64,000 bases of DNA from the NCBI RefSeq assembly GCF_000425545.1, contig NZ_AUDQ01000011.1, positions 54,395-118,394 on the forward strand, read 5' to 3'. The notes under the pieces were generated by a model, which saw only the letters and a list, made by a program, of their open reading frames with translations, was not told where the DNA came from and did no database searches. Position 1 is the stretch's first letter. Each line of letters opens with the position of its first letter. Source of the DNA: Sporosarcina ureae DSM 2281. Lineage in GTDB: Bacteria > Bacillota > Bacilli > Bacillales_A > Planococcaceae. Below are positions 17,186 through 27,521 of the stretch, piece by piece. A program made the position numbers and the translations under genes.

Positions 17186-17548
17186 TCAGTCGACTGACGT
17201 TGGATCTGGTTCCTTTTCAATCGTTTGCATAAACTGATCGCCAAAATCACAAATCGATGTAACGACTGGTTCCAATAATAAGCCAATTTCACTTAATTTA
17301 TACTCCACTTTTGGCGGCACAACGGGATAGACGTAGCGCGTAATAATTTTATCTTCTTCTAATTCACGTAACTGTCTGATCAGCATACGTTGATTGGCAT
17401 CAGGAAGTTTTTTCTGTATTTCGCTTAGTCTCAATGGCGTTTCGTGCAGTAAGCACCAGATGATCGCAATTTTCCAACGTCCTCCTATGACGGACAATGC
17501 TAAATCCTTGCTTGTGAAGTACTGCTTATCTTTATAATGAATGATCAT
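17186..17548 (-). CDS. HxlR-type winged-helix regulator
   Basis: 120 residues of the MarR-like HxlR family. Family signatures are VIGGRWKIAIIWCLLHETPLRLSEIQKKLPDANQRMLIRQLRELEEDKII. B. subtilis HxlR activates formaldehyde-fixing genes. Here the gene is divergent from a glutathione-dependent formaldehyde-detoxification pair, so it very likely controls that pair. The aldehyde-sensing Cys of some HxlR homologues could be C38 (WCLL) or C108 (ICDF), but this is inference. Confidence 0.88.
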   Translation of the reverse strand: MIIHYKDKQYFTSKDLALSVIGGRWKIAIIWCLLHETPLRLSEIQKKLPDANQRMLIRQLRELEEDKIITRYVYPVVPPKVEYKLSEIGLLLEPVVTSICDFGDQFMQTIEKEPDPTSVD

Positions 17549-17582
17549 ATTGCTTCACTTCTTTCTATACTATTCATGTTCA

Positions 17583-17602
17583 TAGTGACAAAAGAGTCAG
17601 TA
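17583..17602 (+). promoter_or_regulatory. Candidate HxlR operator upstream of frmA
   Basis: Dyad TAGTGAC-6 nt-GTCAGTA (6 of 7 positions symmetric) covers the -35 position of a promoter whose -10 is TATAAT at 17616-17621. The -35 itself (about 17593-17598) is non-consensus, as expected for a promoter that needs an activator. Confidence 0.5.
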
Positions 17603-17613
17603 TTGCATGGTGA

Positions 17614-18792
<1,179 letters not shown>

Positions 18793-18796
18793 GATC

Positions 18797-19639
18797 ATGA
18801 ATGTAGAACGCGTTGAGCAAAGACGATCTTTTGGTGGGGAACAAAACAAGTACAACCATTATTCAGAAGTCCTCAAGTGTGATATGACATTTAGTATCTT
18901 CTTACCGTCAAATAAAGAACAAAAAGAACTACCGCTCATTTGGTTTTTATCGGGATTAACATGTACCGATGATAACTTCAGTCAAAAAAGTGGTTTCCAA
19001 AGCTTGGCTGAAAAACATCAAGCGGCAGTGATTATTCCAGATACATCACCGCGCGGAGAAGACGTAGCGAACGATGAAGCATTTGACCTTGGACAAGGTG
19101 CGAGCTTTTATCTAAACGCAACAGTAGAGCCATGGGCAAAGCATTATCAAATGTATTCATATATAACGCAGGAGCTTAGTGAAATTGCTGCTACTCTAGT
19201 GCCTAACTTCTCGGGTAAAGAAAGTATTATGGGTCACTCGATGGGTGGTTATGGTGCATTGATGATCGGAATGAAGAATGCAGATCGTTTCAAAGCGATT
19301 TCCGCGTTCTCTCCGATTTCAAGTCCGAGTGATGTTCCTTGGGGGATCAAAGCGTTTACGGCGTACCTAGGTGAAGACAAAACGACGTGGAAAGAGTGGG
19401 ACACTGCTGAGCTAGTGAAGATAGCAGGTATTCCGCCAATCCTGATCACACAAGGAACTGCAGATGGCTTTTACCCGGAGCAGTTGAATGAGAAACCGTT
19501 CCTTGAAAATGCGAAGCAGCATAATCAAGCAGTGGAATATAACAAAGTAGAGGGCTATGACCATAGCTATTTCTTCATCTCTTCCTTCTTAGAGGAACAC
19601 TTTGCTTTCCATATGCAGAACTTGGGATCACTTGAATAA
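18797..19639 (+). CDS. frmB: S-formylglutathione hydrolase
   Basis: 280 residues, esterase D family. It splits S-formylglutathione to formate and glutathione, completing formaldehyde oxidation. The nucleophile is in GHSMGGYGAL, the acid in TQGTADGFY and the His in YDHSYFF. SGLTCTDDNF is family-typical. I start at ATG 18797, because GGAG lies 9 nt before it; an in-frame ATG at 18782 overlaps the frmA end and lacks a Shine-Dalgarno. Confidence 0.95.
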   Translation: MNVERVEQRRSFGGEQNKYNHYSEVLKCDMTFSIFLPSNKEQKELPLIWFLSGLTCTDDNFSQKSGFQSLAEKHQAAVIIPDTSPRGEDVANDEAFDLGQGASFYLNATVEPWAKHYQMYSYITQELSEIAATLVPNFSGKESIMGHSMGGYGALMIGMKNADRFKAISAFSPISSPSDVPWGIKAFTAYLGEDKTTWKEWDTAELVKIAGIPPILITQGTADGFYPEQLNEKPFLENAKQHNQAVEYNKVEGYDHSYFFISSFLEEHFAFHMQNLGSLE

Positions 19640-19689
19640 ATGTAGATAGTTGAAGTAGGATACTGCATGGGATTTCAATTCCAGGGAGG

Positions 19690-19735
19690 ACGCTTTCCAG
19701 AGGGCGTGGTTTGAGCCATGCTTATGGGAATGCGT
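19690..19735. repeat. Intergenic imperfect palindrome, copy 1 (CGCTTTCC family)
   Basis: Imperfect inverted repeat (left arm ACGCTTTCCAGAGGGCGTGG, right arm ending GGGAATGCGT) in the 254-bp frmB-gshAB gap, preceded by GGGAGG. It shares the GGxGACGCTTTCC arm and the palindromic plan with 39345-39386. It looks like a decayed copy of an abundant intergenic repeat seen in Bacilli. Confidence 0.5.
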
Positions 19736-19794
19736 TTCCCTGCAGCATCTATCAACAGTGCCTGTCGCTATTTTATTTACCTACATTCCGAATG

Positions 19795-19830
19795 TCCACA
19801 TTGCTTATAATGTGGATGTTTTTGTTTTTT
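19795..19830 (+). terminator. Terminator after frmB
   Basis: 8-bp stem TCCACATT/AATGTGGA (19795-19802 with 19809-19816) and then TGTTTTTGTTTTTT. It implies that gshAB is normally transcribed separately from frmAB. Confidence 0.8.
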
Positions 19831-19893
19831 AGAGTATATGAATTAAGATAGAAGGAACGTATTAAAATCTTTTACATAGGAGGGACAGTTACG

Positions 19894-22155
19894 ATGGATC
19901 TAAAGAAAATGTTAGCCGATGAACGTGTGAAGCCGTATGTTCTAAAAGCTCGGTATGGTATTGAAAAAGAAGGCCAACGCGTGGATCTTGCGGGAAATTT
20001 AGCGACGACGGATCACCCTACAAGCATTGGAATGGCAGATGAACATCCGTATATTCAGCGCGACTTCTCGGAAACGCAAATGGAATTGATCACGCCTGTC
20101 CTGAACACACGGGACGAATTATTTAATTATTTATCGGCTATCCATGATGTGGCATACCGCTCCATGGGCAAAGGTGAAATGCTATGGCCTTTAAGCATGC
20201 CACCTGCACTTCCTGAAAAAGAGGAAGACATCATAATTGCGAAACTGGATAACTTTGAAAATGTTCTCTATCGACGCTCTTTGGCTAATTCATACGGTCG
20301 CCGGAAACAAATGATTTGTGGCATTCATTTTAACTTTGAATTCAGTGATGAATTGATCGAGAAACTATTTAATTTACAGTCCGAAATCGACAATTATCAA
20401 TACTTCAAAACAAACATTTACTTAAAACTTACTAGAAATTATTTATACTACCGCTGGCTCGTGACGTACTTTTATGGTGCCTCCCCTACCAGTAATGAGA
20501 ACTTCTACGGATGTGATGATCAGCCTAATGAACCGGTTAGAAGTATTCGAAGCAGCAGATTTGGCTATGTGAATCACGATGATGTGAAAGTTTCATTCAG
20601 CTCGATAGAGAGGTATATTGAAGATTTATCTTGTGTTGTAAATAGAGGTTTGCTTGTGGAAGAAAAAGAATTCTATACCGCTATGCGCTTACGTGGAAGC
20701 GAGCGCGTAGAGAAATTCTTGACCGAGGGCGTCCGTTATGTAGAATTACGAAATATTGATTTAAATCCTTTTGAGACGAATGGAATTAGTTATGAACAAG
20801 TGGAATTCCTGCACATTTTCTCACTGTATCTTCTGCAGAAAGATGAACATCCAGAAAGTGATGAGTATGGAAAAGTCGGCGATGCACGTAATGATGTAGT
20901 TGCCCTTGAGCATCCATTGTCACATACAGCGTTTGAAGCAGAAGCTTACGAGCTAGTTGAAGGTATGGAAAAGTTGGCTAAGGAATTGGACTTCCCTGTT
21001 TCTGACTCGTTATTTAGCAATTTGAGAGCTATGCTAGAAGATCCTTCGAAGACATTAGCTGGCAGACTGTATACGGATAGTAAAAAAAGTAGTCAAAGCC
21101 AGGTAGCTATAGAAATTGCAAAAGAAACCCACGCGAATCTATGGGAAAAACCGTATGAGTTAACGGGCTTTACCGATATGGAATTGTCTACGCAGATTCT
21201 CATGTTTGATGCATTTCAGCAAGGCATCAAAGTAGAAATTTTAGACCGTCAAGATCAGTTCTTAAAGCTGAAATTACGAGAACATGTAGAGTTCGTCAAG
21301 AACGGTAACATGACGAGTAAAGATACGTATGTCTCTACTTTAATTATGGAAAATAAAACGGTAACGAAGAAAATTCTTCACCAAGAAGGCTATCGTGTAC
21401 CAGGCGGTGACGAGTTCAGTAATATTGAAGATGCATTGCGTGCCTTTGATATGTTTGCTAAGACACCTTTCGTTGTGAAGCCAAAAACAACGAACTATGG
21501 AATAGGCATATCCATCTTTAAAGATGGTGCCAGTTATGAGGACTATGAGAAAGCGATCACACTCGCATTCGACGAAGACTCGTCTGTCTTGGTAGAAGAG
21601 TTCCTAGACGGCACAGAGTACCGTTTCTTCGTATTACACGATAAAGTACTTGCGATCATGTTGCGCGTGCCTGCAAACGTCACAGGCGACGGCACACACA
21701 CGATTAAGGAACTCGTTGAAGAAAAAAACCGAGATCCACTAAGAGGTACAGACCACCGCACGCCATTAGAACTTATTCAACTGGGCGAACTAGAGGTTCT
21801 TATGCTAAAAGGTCAAGGTTATCAACTAGATTCGATTCCCAAAGACGGCGAAATCGTCTACTTGCGTGAGAATTCCAACGTCAGTACTGGTGGAGACTCG
21901 ATTGATGTCACTGATCAGTTTACCGACGATTATAAAAAGATTGCAGTAGATGCAGTAGCCGCTCTAGGCGCAAAAATTAGCGGTATCGATTTGATTATTG
22001 AGGACCTTGATGTGCCAGCAGCAAATCCAGGCGCCTATGGCATCATTGAAGCAAACTTTAACCCGTCGATGTATATGCATATTTACCCTTATAAAGGTGA
22101 ATCACGTCGAGTGACGACGGATATTTTACATTACTTATTCCCTGAACTTCTATAA
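19894..22155 (+). CDS. gshAB: Bifunctional glutamate-cysteine ligase/glutathione synthetase
   Basis: 753 residues, the fused GshF type. The N-terminal ~470 residues are a gamma-glutamylcysteine ligase (KARYGIEKEGQRV, DFSETQMELITPV, GIHFNFEFS). The C-terminal ~260 residues are an ATP-grasp glutathione synthetase (FVVKPKTTNYGIGISIF, VLVEEFLDGTEYRFFV, GIIEANFNPSMYMHIYP). One protein makes glutathione from Glu, Cys and Gly. AGGAGGG precedes the ATG. Its location beside frmAB supplies the cofactor those enzymes need. The closest known fused enzymes are from Listeria and streptococci. Confidence 0.95.
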   Translation: MDLKKMLADERVKPYVLKARYGIEKEGQRVDLAGNLATTDHPTSIGMADEHPYIQRDFSETQMELITPVLNTRDELFNYLSAIHDVAYRSMGKGEMLWPLSMPPALPEKEEDIIIAKLDNFENVLYRRSLANSYGRRKQMICGIHFNFEFSDELIEKLFNLQSEIDNYQYFKTNIYLKLTRNYLYYRWLVTYFYGASPTSNENFYGCDDQPNEPVRSIRSSRFGYVNHDDVKVSFSSIERYIEDLSCVVNRGLLVEEKEFYTAMRLRGSERVEKFLTEGVRYVELRNIDLNPFETNGISYEQVEFLHIFSLYLLQKDEHPESDEYGKVGDARNDVVALEHPLSHTAFEAEAYELVEGMEKLAKELDFPVSDSLFSNLRAMLEDPSKTLAGRLYTDSKKSSQSQVAIEIAKETHANLWEKPYELTGFTDMELSTQILMFDAFQQGIKVEILDRQDQFLKLKLREHVEFVKNGNMTSKDTYVSTLIMENKTVTKKILHQEGYRVPGGDEFSNIEDALRAFDMFAKTPFVVKPKTTNYGIGISIFKDGASYEDYEKAITLAFDEDSSVLVEEFLDGTEYRFFVLHDKVLAIMLRVPANVTGDGTHTIKELVEEKNRDPLRGTDHRTPLELIQLGELEVLMLKGQGYQLDSIPKDGEIVYLRENSNVSTGGDSIDVTDQFTDDYKKIAVDAVAALGAKISGIDLIIEDLDVPAANPGAYGIIEANFNPSMYMHIYPYKGESRRVTTDILHYLFPELL

Positions 22156-22231
22156 AGTATTTTTATGCAATTAGTAAAAGTGGTTGCATGGTAACTACGC
22201 ATGAATAATAAAAATCTATGTTGCACCACTA

Positions 22232-22270
22232 AAACAAGCCTACCCAGTTTATATCTGGATAGGCTTGTTT
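22232..22270. terminator. Bidirectional terminator between gshAB and the SDR gene
   Basis: Stem AAACAAGCCTAcCCAG/CTGGaTAGGCTTGTTT (22233-22248 with 22255-22270), with a ~6-nt loop. A/T-rich ends make it usable from both sides. Confidence 0.88.
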
Positions 22271-22295
22271 ATGCTTAATCAAGTTAGTAAATAAA

Positions 22296-23021
22296 TTAAA
22301 ATGGATTAGTCGCAATGAAACTTGCTGTTTTCACATAAACACGTCGATTTAATTTTAATTGATTTACAATAACTTCAGCAATGTCTTCCGATTGAATCAG
22401 TTTAGAGTCATCATTTTCTTTAATCAGATTTAAATCTAACGCTAAATCCGTCGCTACAGTACTTGGTGTTAGAGCCGAAACACGTATATTATTTCGACGT
22501 ACTTCCTGTGCTAATGATTCCGTAAAGCCAATTACCGCAAACTTCGATGCACTGTACGCACTTGAAGTAGCCGCACCATTCAATCCATTTGTCGATGAAA
22601 TATTAATGATGTCACCTGCATTTTTCTCGACTAACTGCGGTAATACGGCGCGTGTCACATAATATGTACCCATCAAGTTGACATCTACTATGCTCTTCCA
22701 TTCCTCTGGGTCCATCTCCAAAACAGTACCGAATGAAGCAATGCCCGCATTATTAATTAAAATGTCAGCAGTTCCTAACTCTTGAGTTAATGATGCAATG
22801 GCTTCTTCAACTTGCTCTTTAGATGAAACATCAGCTGTTGCATAAGCGACTTTCACACCATAACTTTCAATATCAGCCGCTACTTCTTTTAAAGCAGATT
22901 CCGTTCTTGCAAGTAATCCAATATGGACTCCCTCTTTTGCTAAGTGAAGTGCCGTTGCTTTCCCTATTCCTCGTGCTGCGCCAGTAACAAATGCTATTTT
23001 TCCAGTTAATGATTGTGCCAT
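22296..23021 (-). CDS. Short-chain dehydrogenase/reductase (FabG-like)
   Basis: 241 residues, classical SDR. Cofactor motif TGAARGIG (14-21), NNAG (~90-93), active-site Ser in NISSTNG and YSASK (Tyr/Lys ~155-159). Annotated homologues are often called 3-ketoacyl-ACP reductase, but this is not the fab-cluster copy, so the substrate is unknown. AAGGGG precedes the ATG. Single-gene unit. Confidence 0.88.
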   Translation of the reverse strand: MAQSLTGKIAFVTGAARGIGKATALHLAKEGVHIGLLARTESALKEVAADIESYGVKVAYATADVSSKEQVEEAIASLTQELGTADILINNAGIASFGTVLEMDPEEWKSIVDVNLMGTYYVTRAVLPQLVEKNAGDIINISSTNGLNGAATSSAYSASKFAVIGFTESLAQEVRRNNIRVSALTPSTVATDLALDLNLIKENDDSKLIQSEDIAEVIVNQLKLNRRVYVKTASFIATNPF

Positions 23022-23159
23022 TTTTAAAAGACCCCTTTCAAGCGTTATATGTTTTCTCTTTTAGTATAACCGTTGAAAAGATCCTTAGCGTGGATGGATG
23101 CTTGTATAGCTATTTTGTAAAGTTAACTACTATTCTACTCATAGTTCCTTTAGTCATTT

Positions 23160-23435
23160 TTAACGAAACAAAGAAGGCTCACTTCTATGGATTTTGTCAA
23201 GTGCGGAAGGGTAAACGTAAATAGAATCAAACTCATATCGGAAGAAGTTCTGATGAATATTATTTTTAATCATCTCTCTTATATATGCACCTATCCGAAC
23301 TACAAAATTATTAAAGTGTTTATTTAACAGCTCAATTCCTTTATCCGTATCCTTTACTCTTTTTACATACAAAGAATCCCGTTTGATCCTGTACGGTTCA
23401 GGATCAAACGGGATTCCATTATTACAAACGACCAA
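23160..23435 (-). CDS. Doubtful 91-codon ORF downstream of the sodium channel
   Basis: A 91-codon frame opens with TTG 3 bp after the channel stop. It has no good Shine-Dalgarno, and its first ~20 codons are a perfect palindrome (23375-23415). The rest (KDTDKGIELLNKHFNNFVVRIGAYIREMIKNN...) resembles no protein I know. It may be a gene remnant or chance. Confidence 0.2.
   Translation of the reverse strand: MVVCNNGIPFDPEPYRIKRDSLYVKRVKDTDKGIELLNKHFNNFVVRIGAYIREMIKNNIHQNFFRYEFDSIYVYPSALDKIHRSEPSLFR
23375..23415. repeat. Perfect 17-bp inverted repeat after the channel gene
   Basis: AATCCCGTTTGATCCTG (23375-23391) is repeated inverted at 23399-23415, with a 7-nt loop. No T-run follows on the minus strand. 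It may terminate or stabilise the channel mRNA. Confidence 0.75.
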
Positions 23436-23438
23436 GGT

Positions 23439-24305
23439 TCATTGTTTTAGATTATTCTCTTGTTCAAGGTCATTTGTTTTATGATGACTATCAAGAAGAA
23501 TTTGTTTGATTTCTTGTATATCTCTTTTTACTTCTGAATTTTCTCTAAGTAGACGTTCCATTTGTTTCTCTCGCTCATGTTCATCATCCTGGCCCAAATA
23601 GCTTAGAATGACAGCAACGACAAGATTTAAGATGACTAAAGCACCTATAATGATAAAAGATACAAAATAAGCCCAAGCCCACGGAACCTCATTAATAATC
23701 GGTCGGGCAACTTGACTGGCCCATGATTCAAACGTTACAACCTGCAATAGTGTGAACAATGCTGTATGAAAACTACCGAAAAATTCATAGGGAAGCACTT
23801 CACTAAAAAATGTCGTTCCAATAATCGCATAAATAGAAAAAATTAAAAACGATAATCCTAAAATTCCTGTTAATGCAGGTAGGGATTTCATTAATGAGTC
23901 AATAATTTTTCGCAATGCTGGAATGGCCGGTATTAATCTAATTAAGCGCAACACTCTAATTAACCTTAGTATACTGACAAATGGTGTTGCGTAAAATATC
24001 AAACTCGCGACAACAATGATAAAATCAAATATGTTCCATCGATCTGAAAAATACCCTTTAAGTCCGTAGCCGACTAATTTTAATATTACCTCTAAGGCAA
24101 AGATCCACACAATGATTAGATCAAGAGCTAGTAATACGGAGTTTCCAGCAAAGTAAGTCTCACTAACGATAATTAGTCCATTTATCAGTATAAGACTAAT
24201 AATAACTGGCTGAAAGTATTTGTGCATTACCAACTTAGTAATCAAGTCTCTTAAAGACCCTCTACCATTCCACTCTTTATTGTTTTTAAATTTTGTTTGC
24301 GGCAA
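23439..24305 (-). CDS. Voltage-gated sodium channel, NaChBac type
   Basis: 288 residues, one six-helix subunit of a homotetrameric channel. The S4 voltage sensor is visible with Arg at every third position (R114, R117, R120, R123 in ILRLIRVLRLIRL). The pore segment is FTLLQVVTFESWASQ with selectivity filter TFESWAS (191-197). NaChBac has TLESWAS, so the second position is Phe instead of Leu. S6 is ~212-236, followed by a charged C-terminal coiled coil (~241-285) typical for tetramer assembly. It lies between the SDR gene and rlmH with no evident partner. Confidence 0.92.
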   Translation of the reverse strand: MPQTKFKNNKEWNGRGSLRDLITKLVMHKYFQPVIISLILINGLIIVSETYFAGNSVLLALDLIIVWIFALEVILKLVGYGLKGYFSDRWNIFDFIIVVASLIFYATPFVSILRLIRVLRLIRLIPAIPALRKIIDSLMKSLPALTGILGLSFLIFSIYAIIGTTFFSEVLPYEFFGSFHTALFTLLQVVTFESWASQVARPIINEVPWAWAYFVSFIIIGALVILNLVVAVILSYLGQDDEHEREKQMERLLRENSEVKRDIQEIKQILLDSHHKTNDLEQENNLKQ

Positions 24306-24479
24306 TCTAAATTTCCTTTCATTAATTAATTAAATCGTTACTAGTATAACAGGTTCTTGCGTAATTAATTTACTCTGGAAGATAATTTATTCAATAATTT
24401 TGATGACAAACTGATAAAGAGGACACAAAATGAGGCACGATGGAAACGGCAAACTAGATTCCGCTTATAAAAACCTCAC

Positions 24480-24959
24480 CTACTTATGATAAGGCTCTCC
24501 CTTAATAATCCGAAATCCACGATAAATCTGCTCCACCAACACCAACTTCATCAACTGATGCGGAAATGTCATCTTAGAAAACGATAACTTCTCATTCGAA
24601 CGCTGCAGCACACTACTATGTAAACCCAGTGATCCGCCAATAACAAACACAATCTTGCTTTTACCATATGTCATCAACGAATCGATACTAGCTGCAAATT
24701 CCTCAGAAGTTTTCATTTTCCCGTCGATTGCTAGTGCAATGACATGCGCGTCTGGTGCAATTTTCGCCAGAATTCGATCGGCTTCTTTCTTTTTAACGAT
24801 TTCCATGTCGGCTTCGCTTAGTGTTTCAGGTGCTTTTTCGTCCGCCACTTCGATTAATTGCATTTTTGCATAGCTGTTCAGACGTTTTGTATACTCTTCT
24901 ATTCCTTGTTTCAAATACTTCTCTTTTAACTTACCCACGGTCACAATTGATATATTCAC
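24480..24959 (-). CDS. rlmH: 23S rRNA pseudouridine-1915 N3-methyltransferase
   Basis: 159 residues, SPOUT-class methyltransferase, full family length. It starts [27 protein letters not shown] and ends [21 protein letters not shown]; the VIGGSLGLH knot motif is present. It methylates pseudouridine 1915 in helix 69 of 23S rRNA. Its place next to htrC/walJ is conserved in Bacilli. The gap of 174 bp downstream holds nothing I recognise. Confidence 0.97.
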   Translation of the reverse strand: MNISIVTVGKLKEKYLKQGIEEYTKRLNSYAKMQLIEVADEKAPETLSEADMEIVKKKEADRILAKIAPDAHVIALAIDGKMKTSEEFAASIDSLMTYGKSKIVFVIGGSLGLHSSVLQRSNEKLSFSKMTFPHQLMKLVLVEQIYRGFRIIKGEPYHK

Positions 24960-24962
24960 AGT

Positions 24963-25270
24963 TTATCCACTCGCCCTCTAAATGTTATACACAATACTTA
25001 TGCACATATCCACAACTCTATCTACATATTGTGTCCGATTATTTGTTCTGTACTACATGTCAATTTCTCTGATTAGTGTATCATACGAATGTGGATAACT
25101 TTTTATTCGTTTTGTAATTTGAATAGAATTATCTAATTCCCATAAAAAATGAAAATACTCCAACCTATTGACCTGTAAGGGATTAACACTTGTCACTTTA
25201 ATTTTATTTAGTTTTTTCCGAGCATTTTCTTTTACACAATATTATACACATTATTTAGATTTTATCCACA
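24963..25270. other. Intergenic DnaA-box cluster between rlmH and htrC
   Basis: The 411-bp gap 24960-25370 contains, on the plus strand, TTATCCACT (24963), TTATACACA (24985), TTATGCACA (24998), ATATCCACA (25006), TTATACACA (25242) and TTATCCACA (25262). On the minus strand it has TTATCCACA (25090-25098). Five of the seven match TTATNCACA. A further near-match on the minus strand is TTGTCCACA (25351-25359). No gene is visible in the gap. B. subtilis has similar DnaA-box clusters away from oriC that titrate DnaA. Confidence 0.75.
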
Positions 25271-25285
25271 ATTGGATAACTTCAT

Positions 25286-25328
25286 AAAAAAATCAGGCAT
25301 CATAGCGCATTTTCGCTAGATGCCTGAT
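25286..25328 (-). terminator. Terminator after htrC
   Basis: Stem ATCAGGCATC/GATGCCTGAT (25292-25301 with 25319-25328), with an inner TAGCG/CGCTA pairing. An A7 run at 25286-25292 gives the U-tract for the leftward wal-htrC transcript. Confidence 0.88.
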
Positions 25329-25370
25329 GTGGGCGGAAAGTTGTTCACTATGTGGACAATGTACTTTTTC

Positions 25371-26615
25371 TTAGAATGTGTTTCCGTCTTTCAATACCAT
25401 TTCCAAGTCTACTTTCTTTCCATCCCGATAGACTGTAATTTTCAATGAATCGCCAATTTCTTTTTTATTATACAAATACTTACGTAGACTGACCATATCT
25501 GTCACTTTCTCTTCATCCAACTGGACGATTATATCATACTTCTTCACGCCTGCTTCTAATGCGGATGAATTTGATATGACATCCGTAACGACGACGCCTT
25601 CCGTTACTTCTTCAGGCAAGTTCAACGTCTGTTGCTGTTGCTGAATGGGAATCTGTTGAAGATCAAGTAACGATACGCCCATTGTTGGACGATTTACTTG
25701 TCCTGTTTCTTCTAAGTGTTCAATAATTGGTAATGCAATATTGATTGGGATCGCCAATCCGATTCCTTCTACTGTTGCTTCAGAGATCTTCATGGAGTTG
25801 ATCCCGATCAATTGACCTGCCATGTTGATTAATGCACCACCGGAGTTCCCGGGATTGATTGCTGCATCTGTCTGCAAGACGTCTGCTTGCCAATCGATAT
25901 TCCCATCTTTGTTTAAGTCCATTGGTATGGAGCGATCTTTACCTGAAATTACACCTACTGTGACGGACCCTGCAAAGCCAAGTCCTAATGGGTTACCGAT
26001 TGCAATAACTGATTCTCCACGTTTTAACGCATCTGAATCACCGAATTCTACCACTGTATCAACGTGTTCTGCATCAATTTCGACTACAGCCAAGTCCGTC
26101 CATAGGTCACTGCCGATTAATTTCCCTTCAACTTTAGTACCATCATCAAAACTAATTTCAAGTTGTTCGGAATTTTCTACGACGTGGTGATTGGTGACGA
26201 TATATGCTTTGTCGCCTTCTTTTTTATATAGGACACCAGAACCTGATCCGGCTTCTTGAGTAGATGTTGTGGAAGACCAGAAGTCTTGGACTGTCTGGAT
26301 ATTTGTAATACCAACAACGGCATTTGCGACGTCACCTACAACATCGGTAATTTCGCTTGAGATATCCATTGATACTTGGGCATGTTCCGAGTTGGTTTTG
26401 TCTTCTGGTTGTTTAGGTGTTGCAACATCGTCATTACTTGATGAGCCAGTTGCGTACATCATGACTAAAAATACGATTAAACCACCCAACAATGCGCCAA
26501 GTAAGCCGGGCCAAAAACTACCTCTACGTTTTGTGTTTCGTTTTGGTTCTACCGGCGGAATTGGTTGTTGCCATTCCGTTTCTTCTTTTCTTTCTTCTCT
26601 TCTTTCATCATCCAT
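25371..26615 (-). CDS. htrC: HtrA-family serine protease with PDZ domain
   Basis: 414 residues. Acidic/basic cytoplasmic N-terminus, one transmembrane segment (~40-62), a trypsin-like domain with catalytic triad motifs TNHHVV, TDLAVVEI and NPGNSGGAL, and a C-terminal PDZ domain (~310-410). It acts on misfolded envelope proteins. The start is ATG 26615, 8 nt after AAGGAGG; an ATG two codons upstream is too close to that site. It is last in the wal operon, as in B. subtilis (htrC/yyxA). Confidence 0.93.
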   Translation of the reverse strand: MDDERREERKEETEWQQPIPPVEPKRNTKRRGSFWPGLLGALLGGLIVFLVMMYATGSSSNDDVATPKQPEDKTNSEHAQVSMDISSEITDVVGDVANAVVGITNIQTVQDFWSSTTSTQEAGSGSGVLYKKEGDKAYIVTNHHVVENSEQLEISFDDGTKVEGKLIGSDLWTDLAVVEIDAEHVDTVVEFGDSDALKRGESVIAIGNPLGLGFAGSVTVGVISGKDRSIPMDLNKDGNIDWQADVLQTDAAINPGNSGGALINMAGQLIGINSMKISEATVEGIGLAIPINIALPIIEHLEETGQVNRPTMGVSLLDLQQIPIQQQQQTLNLPEEVTEGVVVTDVISNSSALEAGVKKYDIIVQLDEEKVTDMVSLRKYLYNKKEIGDSLKITVYRDGKKVDLEMVLKDGNTF

Positions 26616-26721
26616 TCGCATTTCCTCCTTATTAGAAAGTAATCCTACATGTACTGTACCCCAATAACTCTTTGAAAATGCAAAAAGCCTCACTAATTTA
26701 GCAAGGCTTTTCGCAAGTACT

Positions 26722-27510
26722 TCAGACTAGCACAAGCTCTGTAGATTCTGATGCATCCGTATCATGCAAATGAACAAATTCTCCTGCACGAATACCGCAA
26801 TCTTCGAGGGTTTGTGCTACGCTCATGCGCGCCAAGTCTTTCATATTATTATCTAAGCTAAGATGGGCTAAATAAATATGAGCTTCTTTTTGAGCTACTA
26901 CTTCACTCATTGCGACGGCTGCATCTTCGTTCGATACGTGGCCCACGTCACTTAGTATACGACGTTTGATGGACCATGGATAACGTCCCATTTGTAGCAT
27001 GCTAACGTCGTGATTGCTTTCGAATACAAAGCTGTCAGCTCCGTGGATATGACCCTTCATACGGTCACTGACGTAGCCTGTGTCCGTAATAATCGCCAGT
27101 TTACGGTCACCTTCATTGAATGTATAGAACATTGGGTCTGCTGCGTCATGGGATACAGCAAATGACTGGATATCCAGTGATCCAAATGTTTTCACCGTTT
27201 CCATGTCGAAGTGGAAACGCTGATCAACGGGAATCTCTCCTACAAGTCCGTCCATCGCCTGCCACGTTTTGGCGTTGGCATAGATGGGTGTTTTATACTT
27301 CCGGGCCAGTACACCGATCCCTTTAATATGATCACTGTGTTCATGTGTGACGAAAATGCCGTCAATTTGTTTCATTGAGCGATTGATCGATCCGAGCAAA
27401 CCTTCAATTTTCTTACCGCTCATGCCGGCATCTACGAGAAAAGCATGCTCATCTGTCTCTATATATAGCGAGTTGCCTGTACTGCCACTCGCCAAAATGC
27501 TAAATCGCAT
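26722..27510 (-). CDS. walJ: WalJ metallo-beta-lactamase-fold protein
   Basis: 262 residues, metallo-beta-lactamase fold with the metal-binding HEHSDHIKG motif (~56-64), further His in AVSHDA and the ESNHD segment. WalJ (YycJ) homologues are nucleases or DNA-processing proteins linked to chromosome replication and wall growth; the exact reaction is uncertain. Located 12 bp after walI in the conserved walRKHIJ order. Confidence 0.92.
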   Translation of the reverse strand: MRFSILASGSTGNSLYIETDEHAFLVDAGMSGKKIEGLLGSINRSMKQIDGIFVTHEHSDHIKGIGVLARKYKTPIYANAKTWQAMDGLVGEIPVDQRFHFDMETVKTFGSLDIQSFAVSHDAADPMFYTFNEGDRKLAIITDTGYVSDRMKGHIHGADSFVFESNHDVSMLQMGRYPWSIKRRILSDVGHVSNEDAAVAMSEVVAQKEAHIYLAHLSLDNNMKDLARMSVAQTLEDCGIRAGEFVHLHDTDASESTELVLV

Positions 27511-27521
27511 GTGGAAAACTC

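Noticed and set aside
23160..23435. 91-codon ORF after the sodium channel as a real gene
   Set aside because: TTG start without Shine-Dalgarno, N-terminus made of a perfect palindrome and no recognisable similarity; kept only as a low-confidence entry.
25848..25862. TTCCCGGGA inside htrC as a Noc-binding site
   Set aside because: Partial match to the Noc consensus only; coding constraint explains it.
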